A DNA stretch of 64,000 nucleotides, taken from NCBI GenBank assembly GCA_037447655.1, contig JBBHKE010001973.1:277326-341325 (forward strand), given 5' to 3'. The notes under the pieces are model-generated. The model saw only the letters and a list, made by a program, of their open reading frames with translations, did no database searches and was not told where the DNA came from. The stretch comes from Zygnema cylindricum. Lineage: Eukaryota; Streptophyta; Zygnematophyceae; Zygnematales; Zygnemataceae. Positions 10,159 to 22,940 of the stretch are shown here, one piece after another. A program made the position numbers and the translations under genes. How positions within the stretch are numbered: position 1 is the first letter of the stretch; each line of letters starts with the position of its first letter.

Positions 10159-12494
10159 ATGGCTGAATGGGACGCAGGGGGAGACTACCAGGAGGCTCTC
10201 TCTCGCCCTCCCTCTCCCCCCCCGGGTTCCGAATCCGAAATCCGTACCAAACGTACGGAGCCTGCGAATGACCGCGGGACACGTGTCGGAAGCCTAATCC
10301 TCCAAGCCGCCCAAGCCGCCCAACAGGAGGAGGCCGCCCAAGCCACCGCCCGTACGGCCGCCCAGATTGCCGCCCAGGCCCGGAAAATGCGGAGCCGCCC
10401 AAGGAGATCTCCTGCTGACGTGCCGTCCCCAGAGAGTGAGCCGTACGATCCGGAGACAGGGCTCTCCAAGGGAGGAGGAAATGGTGGAGGGGGGGGAGGG
10501 ATGGATACGGAAGGTCCGATGATGGGGGAGAGGGAGAGAGAGGGGGCGTATGGGGGAGGGGGAGAGAGAGAGAAGGTTTTCTCTTCCCCTTTTATGAGTG
10601 GAGATGGGAGGGCGTATCACATGCCTCTCCCTCCGGCTTTCGCGCTGGTGGATATTGGAAAGCCAGGGAAGGGATGGATGGGAGGAAAGGTCAGTGGAAA
10701 TGGGGGGGTGAAGGGAGAGGTGGTGGTAGAAATTGGGGAAGGGGAGGGAGAGGGAGTGGGATGAAGGTGGGGTAAAGTGTGGGGTTGGGAATGGGGCTGG
10801 GAGGGGAGGGCTGGGAAGGGAGGGGAGGGGAGGGGAGGGATAGGAGCACAGAATTGCTTATGTGAAAGGAGTTGAATTGGGTGGGGGGAAAGGAGAGGGA
10901 GATGGAGAAGGGGAGTGAATGTGGGAGAATAAAGACCGGGGAGGAGAATGAGGAGGAGAGGGTGAGGCAGGGAGAGAGTGGGAGTGGGATGTGAAAAAAT
11001 GCAGAGGAAGACAGCCAGGAAAGAGATGTACGAGCGAGAGGAGAAAGAAAGGAAATGACGAGAGATACGAATAGTGGATTAAATGAGGATGAGGGGGAAG
11101 AGACTATCCAGGTGTAGGGGTACAGGGAAGGACAGAGTGAAACAGAAAATACTTAGGGAAAATGCCTACTTGGGTTCAACAGTTTTTTCGTAATTTTTGG
11201 GGTAATTGTTCTTGAAATGTAAAGTGGCCATAGACGACCGTCAACTCTATTCTTGTACTTTATCTAACGTAGTACTATCCCTTGATGGTACCCCATTTTC
11301 TAGTTATAAACCCATAAACCATCCCTCCTCCTCTCCTCATTCTCCTCCCCGGTCTTTATTCTCCCACATTCACTCCCCTTCTCCATCATTTTTTTATTTT
11401 ATTTTTCCCGTTTTCCATGTGCAGTGGCTTCTTTTTAGGGGCCCCCTTGTTTACCGGATCTGCATATGGCTCACCATCGGTCTCACGCTGCTGTCGATCG
11501 CGCTCGGAATCTCTCTTTTGGCTTTATTCTTCACTCTGGAGCCGAAGCAGCCGAGCTACGAACTCGATGAGATCAAGATCAAGGTTAGCAAAGGAAGAGA
11601 AGGCGTTTAGAGAGAGGTTGCTATTTTTGGGAGCATTATTGATACTTGTAGGAAAAGAAATTCCATTAGTAGTTTTGGGCACCATTGTCTATGTCGGTTG
11701 TTTTAGTTCATTTCACGCACAGTTTTGAGCGATTGTTAATGGGGATTGTGGTTCAATTTTCTTTCTTTATTGTGTTGCTCTATCATATTGTTATTTGGGA
11801 ATTCTCCTAAAATTAGATAAAATCCATATATCATGCGTTTATTACGCTTTGTCACACTAATGTGACTATTTCACTTAAGACAAATTATTTAATCCACCCG
11901 GTTATGTGGTACTTACGTACTTAGAACTATCAACCATACCTTATGGTTCACTACTATGCATTACCAAGCTAGTGTATTTATTTTTCCATGCGTAAATGGC
12001 ATTTGGTAAGCAACATTTGTATTTATTGGTTATGGAACATGCAGTGGTGGGAGTCTTGGAAAGATACAAAGAACGAGATCGGGGCCGATGGAATTCCCAA
12101 CCAGCCGGCCGTCTATCTCTACGCCGACGCCGAATTAGTGGTGAAAGCGGAAAACCCTAACAACAATTTCGCGCTGCACTACGAGAATACGACATTCGAT
12201 GTGTCGTATCAGGGTGTGGCTATCGGCCAAGCTTCGCTACAGCCGCACGTAGTCGCTGTACGGAGCGGCGGAACCGTTGTGGCGGAGTGGAAGTGTGCAC
12301 CGTGTTATGTGCAGCACGCGGGGCATTACTTGCAGGCGGATGAAGCGGCGGGAATCGTGCCGCTGCAGATACGAATGTCAGTGTTCACACGTGCGGAAGT
12401 CGGCGGGACGCTGTCGCCAGCTTATTTTTATTCCACGGTGTATGACGTCAGGATTCAGCCAACCAGAGGAAATAATGGGCAGAAAAAGAGGTAG
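10159..12494 (+). CDS. NDR1/HIN1-like LEA_2 membrane protein (3 exons, 379 aa)
   Basis: Predicted exons are 10159-10689, 11425-11583 and 12045-12494, all joined in phase 0 at GT/AG sites. The start at 10159 is chosen because the upstream in-frame Met reads only through CCCT repeats. Residues 1-177 are low complexity: PPSPPPG near the start, an Ala/Gln-rich run around 50-75 (QAAQAAQQEEAAQATARTAA), then Gly/Glu-rich sequence. Exon 2 encodes one membrane span (about 189-216, WLTIGLTLLSIALGISLLAL). Exon 3 is a LEA_2 domain with VVKAENPNNNFALHYENTTFDV, written in the NHL pattern of NPN…Y…V.YQG. Known NHL proteins sit at the plasma membrane with the LEA_2 domain outside and act in defence or stress; this role is inferred. 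The long N-terminus is unusual for the family, where the cytosolic part is often under 100 residues. Confidence 0.85.
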
Positions 12495-13479
12495 TGAGGG
12501 AAAAGGGGTTGGGTCCGGGCGAAAGAGTATACTAGCGAAATAGTGTGGATTGCTACCCATTTTTGTTGGATTTGTCGCAATGACAAGGTTTAGGTGGGAT
12601 GTATAATGAGCTTGTAGCCGTTTAGTATTGACAAATAGGGGTTTTCATGTTTTTTTTTTGGGAGATGTATAGCATAGAGCTTTATATTACTATGGAATAA
12701 CATTGTATAAGCTCTATATTTAGATATATATTTTGAGGCTAGGAAGACATGAAGCTTCTCTTTTAAGGCACAACAATTCCTGTGTTTGTGGAATACTAGC
12801 TTGGATTTCCATTTATGCGAAAATGTAATCTTAACTTAACTTATTTGCAAATACAATGTAAATAAATAATAGGAAGTTGTGTTGTTTTGCAATTTATTAT
12901 TTGGCGGGCTTGAATGTCTAGGCATAGTTTTGAGATGTCTCCATTTTTTGTTAAAGGCGGATTTACGTTTGTTGTGCATCTTTGATTTGCATACTTTACC
13001 TTGTAAAACCATATACCTCGTAGTCCTTGTCTTTACCTGATTATGTATATTCTGATTATGTATAGCTGATTATGCCCTTTACAAATACATTATAGTGGTA
13101 TTTTTTGCTCTATTGCATGAAGTTTTAATGCGTCTGGCATTTATTCTACTGCAATTCATATGGTGCTAACAAACAACAAGAACGCAGGCATATGATTACC
13201 AATATGGGTAAAATTTATTTTGGCATGTAATATCAACATTTTACTTAATACATTTTTGTGATCCACACCAATGGTGGCAAACAGTGTGACCAACTTGTTT
13301 TGTCCAAAATGTTGGAAAGTCTACTTGAAAACCCTTAGTTAGAAAAACCTGGTGTCAAAGATACATGTATTTGCTATGCTTCTAATTCTAATGATTGCTG
13401 TGTTAAACTGCGATGTGCCGATTAAACTAAGTAACCAAGGTAATTACTATTTAGGGTAATCATAAATATGTTCGTAAAG
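12495..13479. other. 3' flank of the LEA_2 gene and intergenic DNA
   Basis: AT-rich sequence with no recognisable gene. AATAAATAAT near 12862 could serve as a polyadenylation signal but lies about 370 bases past the stop, so it is only a candidate. Confidence 0.4.
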
Positions 13480-13481
13480 TA

Positions 13482-14097
13482 CACCGCGAATCGTAATTAG
13501 AGTAAAGAAAAAATTAGAGTAAAAAAATAAATAAAAAACAATTAGAGTTATGAACGCTAATTTGTGTGATATAACTTTTTCACAGAGGAAGTTTACTCTA
13601 ATTTATTTAAGTACTCTATATTGGGTTATGTCGGCAATAATTATCCGCGCTGAAATTATGAACACTAAATTACGTAGACGTACAAAATCTGTCAGTCCGT
13701 ATAGTTTTTGACGTCATTATGACGTTAGGACTATTTGTCGCGCTGTATGTCAGTTAATGTTCACACTGACGACGATGCTGTCGACGGACGAGAGTTATGC
13801 GAACGGCTTTTTTTCGATGTGATTGATTTTTGTTTAGTGCGATTTCACGTGCGAGCGCGATTCTATTAAATTATTATTTGTACCTTTTTACTTAAAAATT
13901 ACAATTCTGCACGGTCGGACGTCGTCCGTATTCCACACTATTTAAAAAGAACCTATATTAGATTTTTTTACGCTAATTAAACCTTACCTTAAATAGTATA
14001 ATTAAAAAATTAGAATCATTTACTCTATTTAAGGTGATAGAGTCGAAATTTAGGGCGACCGAATTAGCGTTATTTACTCTAATTACGATTCGCGGTG
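13482..14097. mobile_element. TA-target MITE, GCGAATCG subfamily (616 bp)
   Basis: The ends CACCGCGAATCGTAATTAG and the inverted CTAATTACGATTCGCGGTG are flanked by TA (13480-13481, 14098-14099). The right third is matched in inverted orientation by 40077-40263 (ACTCTATTT-AAGGT, AATAGTGTGGA and GTACGGACGACAT-like blocks). No coding sequence is present. Confidence 0.88.
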
Positions 14098-14134
14098 TAC
14101 AGCATTACTAATGCTTGAAAAACTGTACAATTTT

Positions 14135-15006
14135 TAGTGATGTGTATCGGTAAAAAACTTATCGCGATAACACCGATACCGATAGTTATCGGTTATCGAA
14201 CGGTCAGAGATTCCGATATATCGGTCTGGGACCAACAAATTCCATATCGGCGATAACTTAAAAAATATATAGTATGCATACAATAGCACTTTATAACATA
14301 CTGTATTATTTTATTGATTTTATATAGCGTGGCATGCCACGTATAAAAATATGTGCCGTTACCGTTTAGCTGCAATTTATTACGGGCAGCGCAGCATATA
14401 AACGTTGGCCAGTTAACTGAACAAAAATTTTACGGCGATGTACGTAATTTTACCAGAAACTGGTGAACATGGAACTGTAAAAGAACGGCGCACACAAAAG
14501 TACAACGGACGCAAAATAACATTCTGCGTGCCGCCGAAATCGAACGGACGACTTGGAATGAGAAAACAAGAGCGGACGGCCAGCGTGAGCGCCAGCATCC
14601 GGAATGGCTCTTTTGGCAGCTTATGCCATAAAAGCTGACAGGTTGACACGTGGCAGGTCCCCAGTGGATCTCAAGGAATAAAGGGACAAAGCCATGGCGT
14701 CGGATGTGAAAGGTACATCGTTTTTACTGGATCCGTACGTCCGGAGAAAAAGACGTACAGTTTTCGTACGTCCGGAGAATAAGACGTACATCTGAGTGTA
14801 CAAGCCGTATATTTATCTGTACGGTCCGTACTGTTATCGCCGATAACTATCGTTATCGGCATTATCGCCGATAAGTACCCGATATTATCGGCTACTTATC
14901 GGCGATAAGACCGATATCGATATATCGTACCAATATATCGATTATCGGATACCCGAAAAAAGGCCCATATCGGTTATCGGCAAATCCTTACCGATACACA
15001 ACACTA
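14135..15006. mobile_element. hAT-type non-autonomous element, family 1, copy B (872 bp)
   Basis: It shares ends and almost all interior sequence with copy A at 8330-9246. The left end is TAGTGATGTGTATCGGTAA and the right end CCGATACACAACACTA. The flanking duplication is ACAATTTT (14127-14134) against ACAATTTA (15007-15014), one mismatch in eight. It is about 45 bp shorter than copy A, mainly through loss in the GTACGG-rich right part. It has the same TATCG/CGATA palindromes in both subterminal regions. Confidence 0.92.
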
Positions 15007-15628
15007 ACAATTTATAATGTTTTTACTATATTTCATGTTTTATTGTTTAGATGACAGTTACAAGTTAGTGCTCACAGAATCACGTCTACGGATCTATGCC
15101 CGATCATTTTACTATGCGTATATGCCTATATGGACACTGGAAGTTTACGGACGGATTGGATGTATGACCTGCTATTTTTTTTGTCGTTGTCGGCTAGTAT
15201 CAACAGTTCAAATGTTCGATGCATTCTATGGACGGTCCAGAACTATGGAATTTCAAACCGCGAAATGTTAGGTTTCGAATCTTTTTACTACCGTACGTTT
15301 GTCCCGTAAAATTTCGGATGCCCGAAATATCAGGGCGTGCGAGAAACAGGAGCCCGGCCTTCCCAGAAAACATTCCAGAATATGCTGTGTGAAGTGTGAA
15401 TTATGTGGCGCTTGCCGCTTAGTGAATGGATTCAATCAACATGTACCGCCGTTAACTTGCAAAAGCTGCTTCCTCCAAGAATCAAAAGTTACAGTATACG
15501 CCATTTATAATTTGAATTGCAGATAGGCGCCATTAGGCCAAGACCACTTCAGCAATCATTTTCGGGGAACAGCTCAAAGACATACAGCAAATTCTGAAAG
15601 AAAAACCACAGGCCCTAGGATAAACGAG
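15007..15628. promoter_or_regulatory. Upstream region of the PWWP gene
   Basis: No separate gene is recognised. The hAT-type element ends about 620 bases before the predicted start codon, so its CGATA palindromes lie within promoter distance. No clear TATA box stands out. Confidence 0.35.
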
Positions 15629-18600
15629 ATGTTTCGGGAACCGCAACGTTTTCCGCCTCCAGACTTACCCGTGCTATCTTTATCCTTGGAAAACTATGCC
15701 GAGTTTTATACTGGCCTTGTTAAGCAAGGCACTAAAGTATTGCCCAGTGTTGGTCTTGATGAAAATAAGTATAAGAGAACTGATCTTCAACAGGTAAAAC
15801 CTTCGATGCAAGGTGACTCCATAACTGCTGCTGATTAAAAATCTTGTTCAATTCTGGCGGCAATATGTTTTAGTGTCAAGAACACTTACTCTTGAATCAC
15901 ATTGATGTTGTTACGCTGCAGATTCTTGCATTGCACCTCCTGTCGGCAAGCGGTCGCAATAAAAAGGTAATACTTGCTTCTTATGCAGAGCTTTGCTACT
16001 TTTGCGAAGCCTTCTTTTATTGTTTATGAATAAGCCGATATCCACATCCTTCTTCCTACTCAAAAGCTCTAGCTGCGCGAGTTTTGTTGCTGCAAGTTGT
16101 ACCTTGTTTTTGAAAAATTTCTATAGCATCTGTTTATTTGCTGAATTGCTCGGCCCGGGTCACTTGCAGGAGCTGCTCGAAAGAATGGTTAACCTGGAAT
16201 TATATCGACCCTTCAGATCGACTGTAGATTCAAATGCATCTGTAGAAATAGAAAGTGCGCCAATGCTAAATATGAGGGAGGTAAGAGATGACCTGGATGC
16301 ACTCGGTTGGCTGGATGGTGACTGTTTGGCAAAGTTGGAGAGAACGGAAGTCCCAGCTCTATCTTCAAAGACCTTCAGAGAGCCTCCACTTTCTGTTGTT
16401 TCTACATGCGAGGAGGGTTTGGACAAGCAATGCAGCAAATATCACGGGAACGATTGTTCCAGTCATCATGGTTTACCTCAGCATCAGGGTGAGCCAGTAG
16501 GAAAAGACGAACACAGTCTGTTGACGCAATATCAACAACAACCTGGGCATTCGTCTGTCCAGAGAGGCAGTCATGAATCTCAAATTCTTGAATTTGGCAA
16601 AGGGAGCATTGTGAAACCAGACGGTGATCCTAAATTCGAAAAATTGTCACCACTTCAAAATGATACAAACGAGCATGGTCGAGTTTCTTGCCAAAAACTA
16701 CAAAAAAAAATCAACCATCCTGCCTCAGATGTTGAAAATGTAATGAATGAAGGAACATCTCAGCTGAATGGAATTCATTCTGGAAGAGCCATGGAGGACT
16801 CGTTAAAAAAACCTTTCTCTGTTGTTTCGAACAGTATGGGGCAGGATAACTTAAAATGTTCTGTGTTGGATGGAACAGCGTCGGTGCAAGAAGCATTTTC
16901 TGTTAACACCGCGAAGGAAGCTGGCAATAGTTTCTTTTTGGCCAGCTATAAAGTGAAGCCGTTCAATTCACTAAATGAATGTGAGGCGGCCTCGAGCAGA
17001 GAAATTCCCACAACATGCAATGGAGAACAGCGAACAGCTACTTCCACAAAACTTGTCGATGCAATTGATGCAAGGAATGATGAAAGTGCTGAAAGCCCGT
17101 TCTTATCCAAGAGAAAGTTGATGAACATGTATGATCAAAGAGGGTGTTCATCACTGGCAGCCGAATTAGGTTTGGATACACTTGAAGGACAGTTGTTTAT
17201 GAGGCAAGTATATACCGTGGCGTTTTTAGAAGGAGCACAATGTATGATGGAACAAACGGGTTGCTCCTTGAACTCCAACGTTCAAAGGTCTCTGGCTGAA
17301 AGGGTTGGATTGACGTATGAACAGGTTGTCACATGGTTTCAGCAGCGATCCCATTCTGCAAGATCAGCACCTAGGATTTTTAGGGATAAGGATGCGATGC
17401 TGCCACTTTCCACTATGTTCACTGTTGTAGACAATTCAGATAGTTTAGAACCATCGAACGTTGTCATACAAGACGAGAACATCTGCAAGGAAAGGCTTGA
17501 CACTCAGTTAAATTTTGAAAAGAGAACAAATGCTGGCAAGGAACAAAGGTTAAAATCAGGGGTAAATTCTCAGCAGAAAATTGCCGGAGACGCAAAGAAG
17601 CAGATTCCGGTACCAGAGTCAAAGGCTGGACTATCAAACCCTAATGGTGTTAAAGAAAGAATGTCAGTTGCAGATTTATTGAAGCACATGACCACCCAGA
17701 AGGTGACTGGCACAATCACAAAAAGCAAACAAAATTCAGGAGGGAAATGCGGGAACGGAATCAATGGGTCAAGTTCCACACTGCATATGCAATTACATAA
17801 GTTGCAATCACCATCTTCACAAGAGAGCAGGCATGATGAAAAAAATCAATTGAATCCCACGAATGCCGATTGTAAAACGGCTACAGTTGAACAGCAACAA
17901 ACAAAAGCCTTAAACGACAGGAGCAATATTCTCATTCCGGATTCCCTGGCCACCAACTATAGAGTGACCAAAGAATCTGTCACAGAAGAAAATTCAAACA
18001 CTTCTCTCTCTCTTCAAATGGATACTTCCTGCAAAAGTAGTTCGGATGAAGTCGTCCAAACAAGTTTAAACCAGAATTTCAACAGCCATGTGCATTCGTG
18101 TGAGACCGAGGAAGATGGTTTGAGAAGCGATATCGCAGAACCTGAATCGAATTGTATGAACATTGGGACGATATTAGAGGATCTAAAAATATACTCCGAA
18201 ATTGTTCTTCCAGAAAGTGAAGTCACCAGGAAAGATAAATTGGGTTGCAAAATTGCTGGCGTGTTGTTAGAGGTGAGTCGTTTTGAGACTCAGTAGGAAC
18301 AGTAGAGGCGGGTATATGCCAATTGTTTCATCTTTAAATAAATATGGGATGATGCCTAAAGTTACTTGTTTTTTTCTCCTGGTCCTTGTTTTCAGGATTT
18401 CTTGGTGGACACTTCGGGATTTGCAAGAGCCTGCAAGCTCCAGGCAGGAATTCACATTGGGACTGTAATTGAAGCAACCGGGAGCCCCCACGACCCAGAT
18501 TTTTGCACACCGAACTGTCAGGTCTGTGCCACGGCTTTATCCATACATAAACATTGGAAACGGACCTTCTGAATAGTGGCGGGAATACTCTCATTTATTA

Positions 18601-20119
18601 GTATCATTTATTGTTCATCCATCTACCTTTTTTAAGTCTTGGTTGTACTTCTGGTCAACTTAATTATTTTTCTGTTCACAATGCATCGTGTTTGTGTATC
18701 AAGAAGTGATTGTTCTCTGCTTAGTTGCCAATTGCATAGCAGTACGGTTCTGTATCATTAACTTTGGTATCACAACATGCCGTGTCTTTGTTTTTATGGT
18801 TTCAGTATTTATTAATATTTCAGGAGTAGATGGGAAATGGTAAGACATCACTCAGAAATAACTCTCTCACAAGTAGATAGTGGCTACTTGCAGGATCCAC
18901 ATGAGATTTTTTTTGTCCGCTTTCCTGCAAGCTCCTCCAATGTTATGGCTCATGATGCCTGTATAGATATGAAGGTCGACCTGCATAATCGTTATCGTTT
19001 AAACAGTTGGGAGTCTCTGAAGTTAAAAGCCGAATCTGATCCAGAAACCCTGCCTGAAGCCTGGGTGCTTCTTTCTTTGCAAAATGTTCCTCTTCAATTT
19101 AAGCCTCTAACTTCAAGAGCTAGGTGCCGTGTGCTCGGAAAAAAGCTCCTGGTCACTTCTTCGGCGCAGGATGGTAACCATGGCCAACATCTGCAAGGAT
19201 TAATTGGATCAATTGTTTGGGTAACTCAACGCAGTACATTGTGGCCAGCTCAGGTAAGCTGTATGTTGACTCACGTACTTGTTGTGCGCTATTAATAAAG
19301 TAGTGCATGTGGATGTTTCTTGATTCACGCTGTCTGGACGACTAAATACTGTCGTTCCTCGTGTTCCAGGTAGTTGATCCAGTCTCTCTATCTGATATCG
19401 AATGGAAGCAAATAACATTTCCTAAGGAGAAGGCAATAGATTTGCTTGTGGTGCGATTGTTTGGAGATTTCCGGTCTATGTAAGTAACAAGCAGAACCTT
19501 TGATACATCATGATATATGTAGGATAGCCTAACATGTGCAAAGCTAAAATGTTGAAAGAACCCAATGAACCTTAAGAAAAAGAATAGATAAGCTTGAAAG
19601 TTCCATGCCAGTCTTCTATCAACAATTCAGTTAAACATCCATGTTGAAAATGATGCTAACTTACCTGTCAACATTAGGTGATTGCACCGCCATTAATATT
19701 GTTGATCAATTCTGTGCGCTTCTAAAAATACTTCTTAGGGAATCCATTCTTGGTGATTGCGAAACTTTTGTCCCAATCAAGTTAAACCCTTCGAAGAACA
19801 CCTTAGTTTTTCAAAATGGGAAATTGTTGGTGATCAATTCCATGTGAGATCTTGCATAAATTGCTTCTTAGGGAATATATCCTTTGGTGATTGCAGAACT
19901 GTAGTCTCAATGAATAAAGTTAAACGCTTCGAAGAACACCTTAGCTTTTCAAAATGGGAACGTCGCTCGTCTTCCTTCAAGACTGCGGTCATCCAAGCCA
20001 TGTCCGCAGCCGGCCTTGAAGTACCAGTGTCCTTAAGCCAAAGTGACGAGGCACCGTCTTCTGGGAAAGGTTTGCACAGGTTCAGAAGGAAACGGAAAAA
20101 GGTTGAAAGGGCTTTATAG
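15629..20119 (+). CDS. PWWP-domain protein with homeodomain-like segment (7 exons, 1043 aa)
   Basis: Predicted exons: 15629-15793, 15922-15966, 16170-18272, 18396-18521, 18894-19253, 19370-19479, 19897-20119; all GT/AG, phase 0 except the last intron (phase 2). Residues about 400-470 resemble a divergent homeodomain, ending in LAERVGLTYEQVVTWFQQRS, where WFQQR mimics the recognition helix WFxNxR. Residues about 916-990 form a PWWP-like barrel (GSIVWVTQRSTLWPAQVVDP, then LLVVRLFGDF) followed by the helical SFSKWERRSSSFKTAVIQAM. PWWP domains bind methylated histone tails and DNA, so a nuclear chromatin role is likely. The middle is Ser/Asn-rich and probably disordered. The basic C-terminus (RFRRKRKKVE) may be a nuclear signal. 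I do not recognise a named orthologue. Exon 5 start at 18894 was chosen because the earlier AG sites lead directly into stops. Confidence 0.8.
19725..19850 (+). pseudogene. Duplicated, splice-dead copy of the last PWWP exon
   Basis: This block, within the last intron, is a tandem copy of the acceptor and 5' part of exon 7. Shared stretches are CTTCTTAGGGAAT, GGTGATTGC, and CGAAGAACACCTTAG followed by TTTTCAAAATGGGAA. In the real exon the acceptor reads GATTGCAG; in this copy it reads GATTGCGA, so the AG is lost. A 4-base deletion after the GTCCCAATC segment also puts the rest out of frame relative to the functional copy. It is best read as an exon relic. Confidence 0.8.
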
Positions 20120-20589
20120 GGTTTTTTCAGGTACTTATAGGGTATGTAGGGTATTTTAGGTTTATCAGGGATTTTTAGGGTTTTGTATGACTATAAGAAA
20201 GTTCCAACACATTTCTTCCATGCTGAAACATTTACAAATAAATCTTTCGTCAAGTAGTCGTCCTTGTAATTTTCCTTGACATTGCATAAGGACACATAAG
20301 CTTGGAGAAACTGATGTCTAGACCTTTAGTGTCATACCTGTCTAAAGTTATGCCTTTCTAAGAATATATGGAAAAATTGTGATTCCTAATTGTTGACTTT
20401 AGCATTCCTTGATTATATGCAAAAATTACCAAAGCCAGTCATCAACAGACGACAAAATATAGATTCTGGCTTTTTGATCTCTCCCCCTCCGCTTCCCTAT
20501 TTGTCAAAGTCAGACATGATTTTCTAGCGGTTGGTGATGGGTCATGGGTGTTGAGAAAGATTTGAGTTTCGTAATAAAAATAATAATAG

Positions 20590-20720
<131 letters not shown>

Positions 20721-20796
20721 ATCTTTTTGTACTGCGTTTGATTTTTTGCCTACACCATAATGCTTTAATTCTGATCAGCACATTTCTCTTGCAAAT

Positions 20797-20893
20797 GGCA
20801 ATATGTTCTGTCCTCCCCCCCTCCCCCTGTGCATATTATATATACGTATATATAATATGCACAGGGGGAAGGGGGACAGGGAACATATTGCCA
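20797..20893. repeat. Near-perfect 97-bp palindrome
   Basis: The arms TGGCAATATGTTC…CCCCCTGTGCATATTATATA and their reverse complement meet at TATACGTATA (centre near 20845). There are only one or two small mismatches or indels. A weaker match (TTTCTCT) extends the arms outward. It lies about 80 bases right of the AT microsatellite. Confidence 0.92.
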
Positions 20894-22828
20894 AATGAGA
20901 GAAAAAACAAAAATAGTTGATACGAAAGAAGGCATTAGATTGGAGAGAATTTGCCTTCCCAACTGCTTCTTAATGTAAAACCTTGTGTGGACATGCCATG
21001 CGGCTGTAATCGGATACCAGAACAACCAATGATAATATAAAGCAATCTGGCACAAAAATTGGAAGAAAAATATATGAAGGAAAAATATATGAAGTTGAAT
21101 TTGTAATTCAAGTAATTTTCCGATGGGATATGAAATTACAGTGATAGAGAATTCAAGCGTTGAATCTCGTTGGAGGATATTTCGCTGACCACTTTGCCTA
21201 TGTCAACAGCATTTATTTGAAACTGTTGGGACATAGATAATTGCGACAAATTTTAGATAAATTGTGAACCAGACAAACGCGAACTACACAGTCAAAACTA
21301 GTGTGGATGATACTGAGCATGATCCACACTTGCAAGGGTGTGCACCAAATAGAATGTTTCCCTAAATCAAATTTGGTTTTAAACTAAAATGACAGTAGTC
21401 CTCACATTTGACCTCACAATTACTGTAGAGCTCATTTATTAAAATCCAAATCAGATGTAACATAAAATGTAATAAGCAATCTGAGGGAGTGTCAACTACA
21501 TGGCCTGGGATCCGTTTGGACTTAGTACCACATTGAATAGGGTCTACAAGTAACAGTGTGGAGCAAAAGAAAAGTATTCTCAATAACAACCCATGTGAAT
21601 CACAGATAAATCCATTGTCTAAGATTGGATGTAGTCAGATTTAGTGTGAAATACTTTAATAATTACTCACACAAATTAAATTTGAACAGCATTAGTTGTT
21701 GATGACACTACAATCAATCTAGTGAAAACCATAAAGCCTAAGGCATGGAAAAACATTTGCCATCTATATGAGTATAAACATAATTAAAAGTTAGGCAGCA
21801 TCGGAAGTCAACATATAAAGGTTTTGATGGTCGACTTAACATGGTTTAATCTTGATTCAGTTTGGTCTCATTTCTTGTTGCCCACATAGGCAATTAATTT
21901 GGACCATTTTGAATGTTAAGGTGCTACGATCTGGAGAATCACATATGCGATGGTCCACACATACCATTCCCAAGGACCACATTAAATATTGTAATTTGTA
22001 ATTGTAATTGGACTTTCCGACTTGCACTGTGGTCCACACTAACATTTAGTGTGGCCATGTTGGTTATTGTCAATCTAGTATAGAATGTATTAAGGATTCA
22101 CACCCGTTATTTTGGAGGGCCTCTTAACTGCGATTTTCAGTTAGAGTTGATTTTCACCGAAATGCAAAAAAACATGTGATCCAGATTTTACAACTCAGAA
22201 ACAAGTTTTATCTGGTTTACACAAAATTGTGTAAATCAAAAGACAGTAGTAAATCCTCTTTTCCCGAGTTCTAAAATCCACTACGTCGTACAAACAAAGA
22301 ATGTCAGGGAGGAATAGAGGAAACTTTTATCGTTTCCGTATCAGTGAAGGTTTTGACTCCAATGACTCTTTGGTGTATTAAGGGCCATGATTCAAAAAGC
22401 AAAAGTACTAAGAACAACTTCTATTTAACATATAGTGGCTGCTCATGTTTGCATATTTCACATGGAAAAATTGTAATCTTTTACATAATCATGGAAAGAC
22501 ATCGAGGGCAGTGTTTTCCCCTCTGTTTACAGAATACCCAATTTTCTTCAGCTCTTAAAATATATTATTTTAAGTGCGATATATCATTGCAAATGAATCT
22601 AAGACGTTGTACAAATTTTTGCATAGAAGTGCTTTTGTCTCGATCAAATATCCTCCACAGGATTTGAACACCGTACATGTGAAGGAGAAATCAGGACTAT
22701 TTACTTAAGATAAAAATGAAACGCAAGACATAGTAGTTTGTGTTTCATAAGAGGTACGTTGCTAAAACAGGAACAAACAATGTGGCCTGCTGTAAATATG
22801 AATGGAGAGTAGGGCCAGATTCACAGGG

Positions 22829-22940
22829 GGAGATGGAGGGAAGGAGGGAAGGAGGGAGAGGGAGAGGGAGAGCGAGAGGGAGAGGGAGAGCGAGAGGGAG
22901 AGGGAGAGGCAGAGGGAGATGGAGATGGAGAGAGAGGGGG
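22829..22940. repeat. GA-rich (GGGAGA) low-complexity repeat
   Basis: Irregular GGGAGA, GGGAGAGCGAGA and GGAGATGGAGA units. Apparent open frames across it are repeat translations (Arg/Glu on one strand, Ser/Leu on the other). Confidence 0.9.

Noticed and set aside
18824-18893. Earlier start for PWWP exon 5 using AG sites at 18822-18829
   Set aside because: These lead to stops at once or to a frame that does not join; the acceptor at 18892-18893 keeps phase 0.
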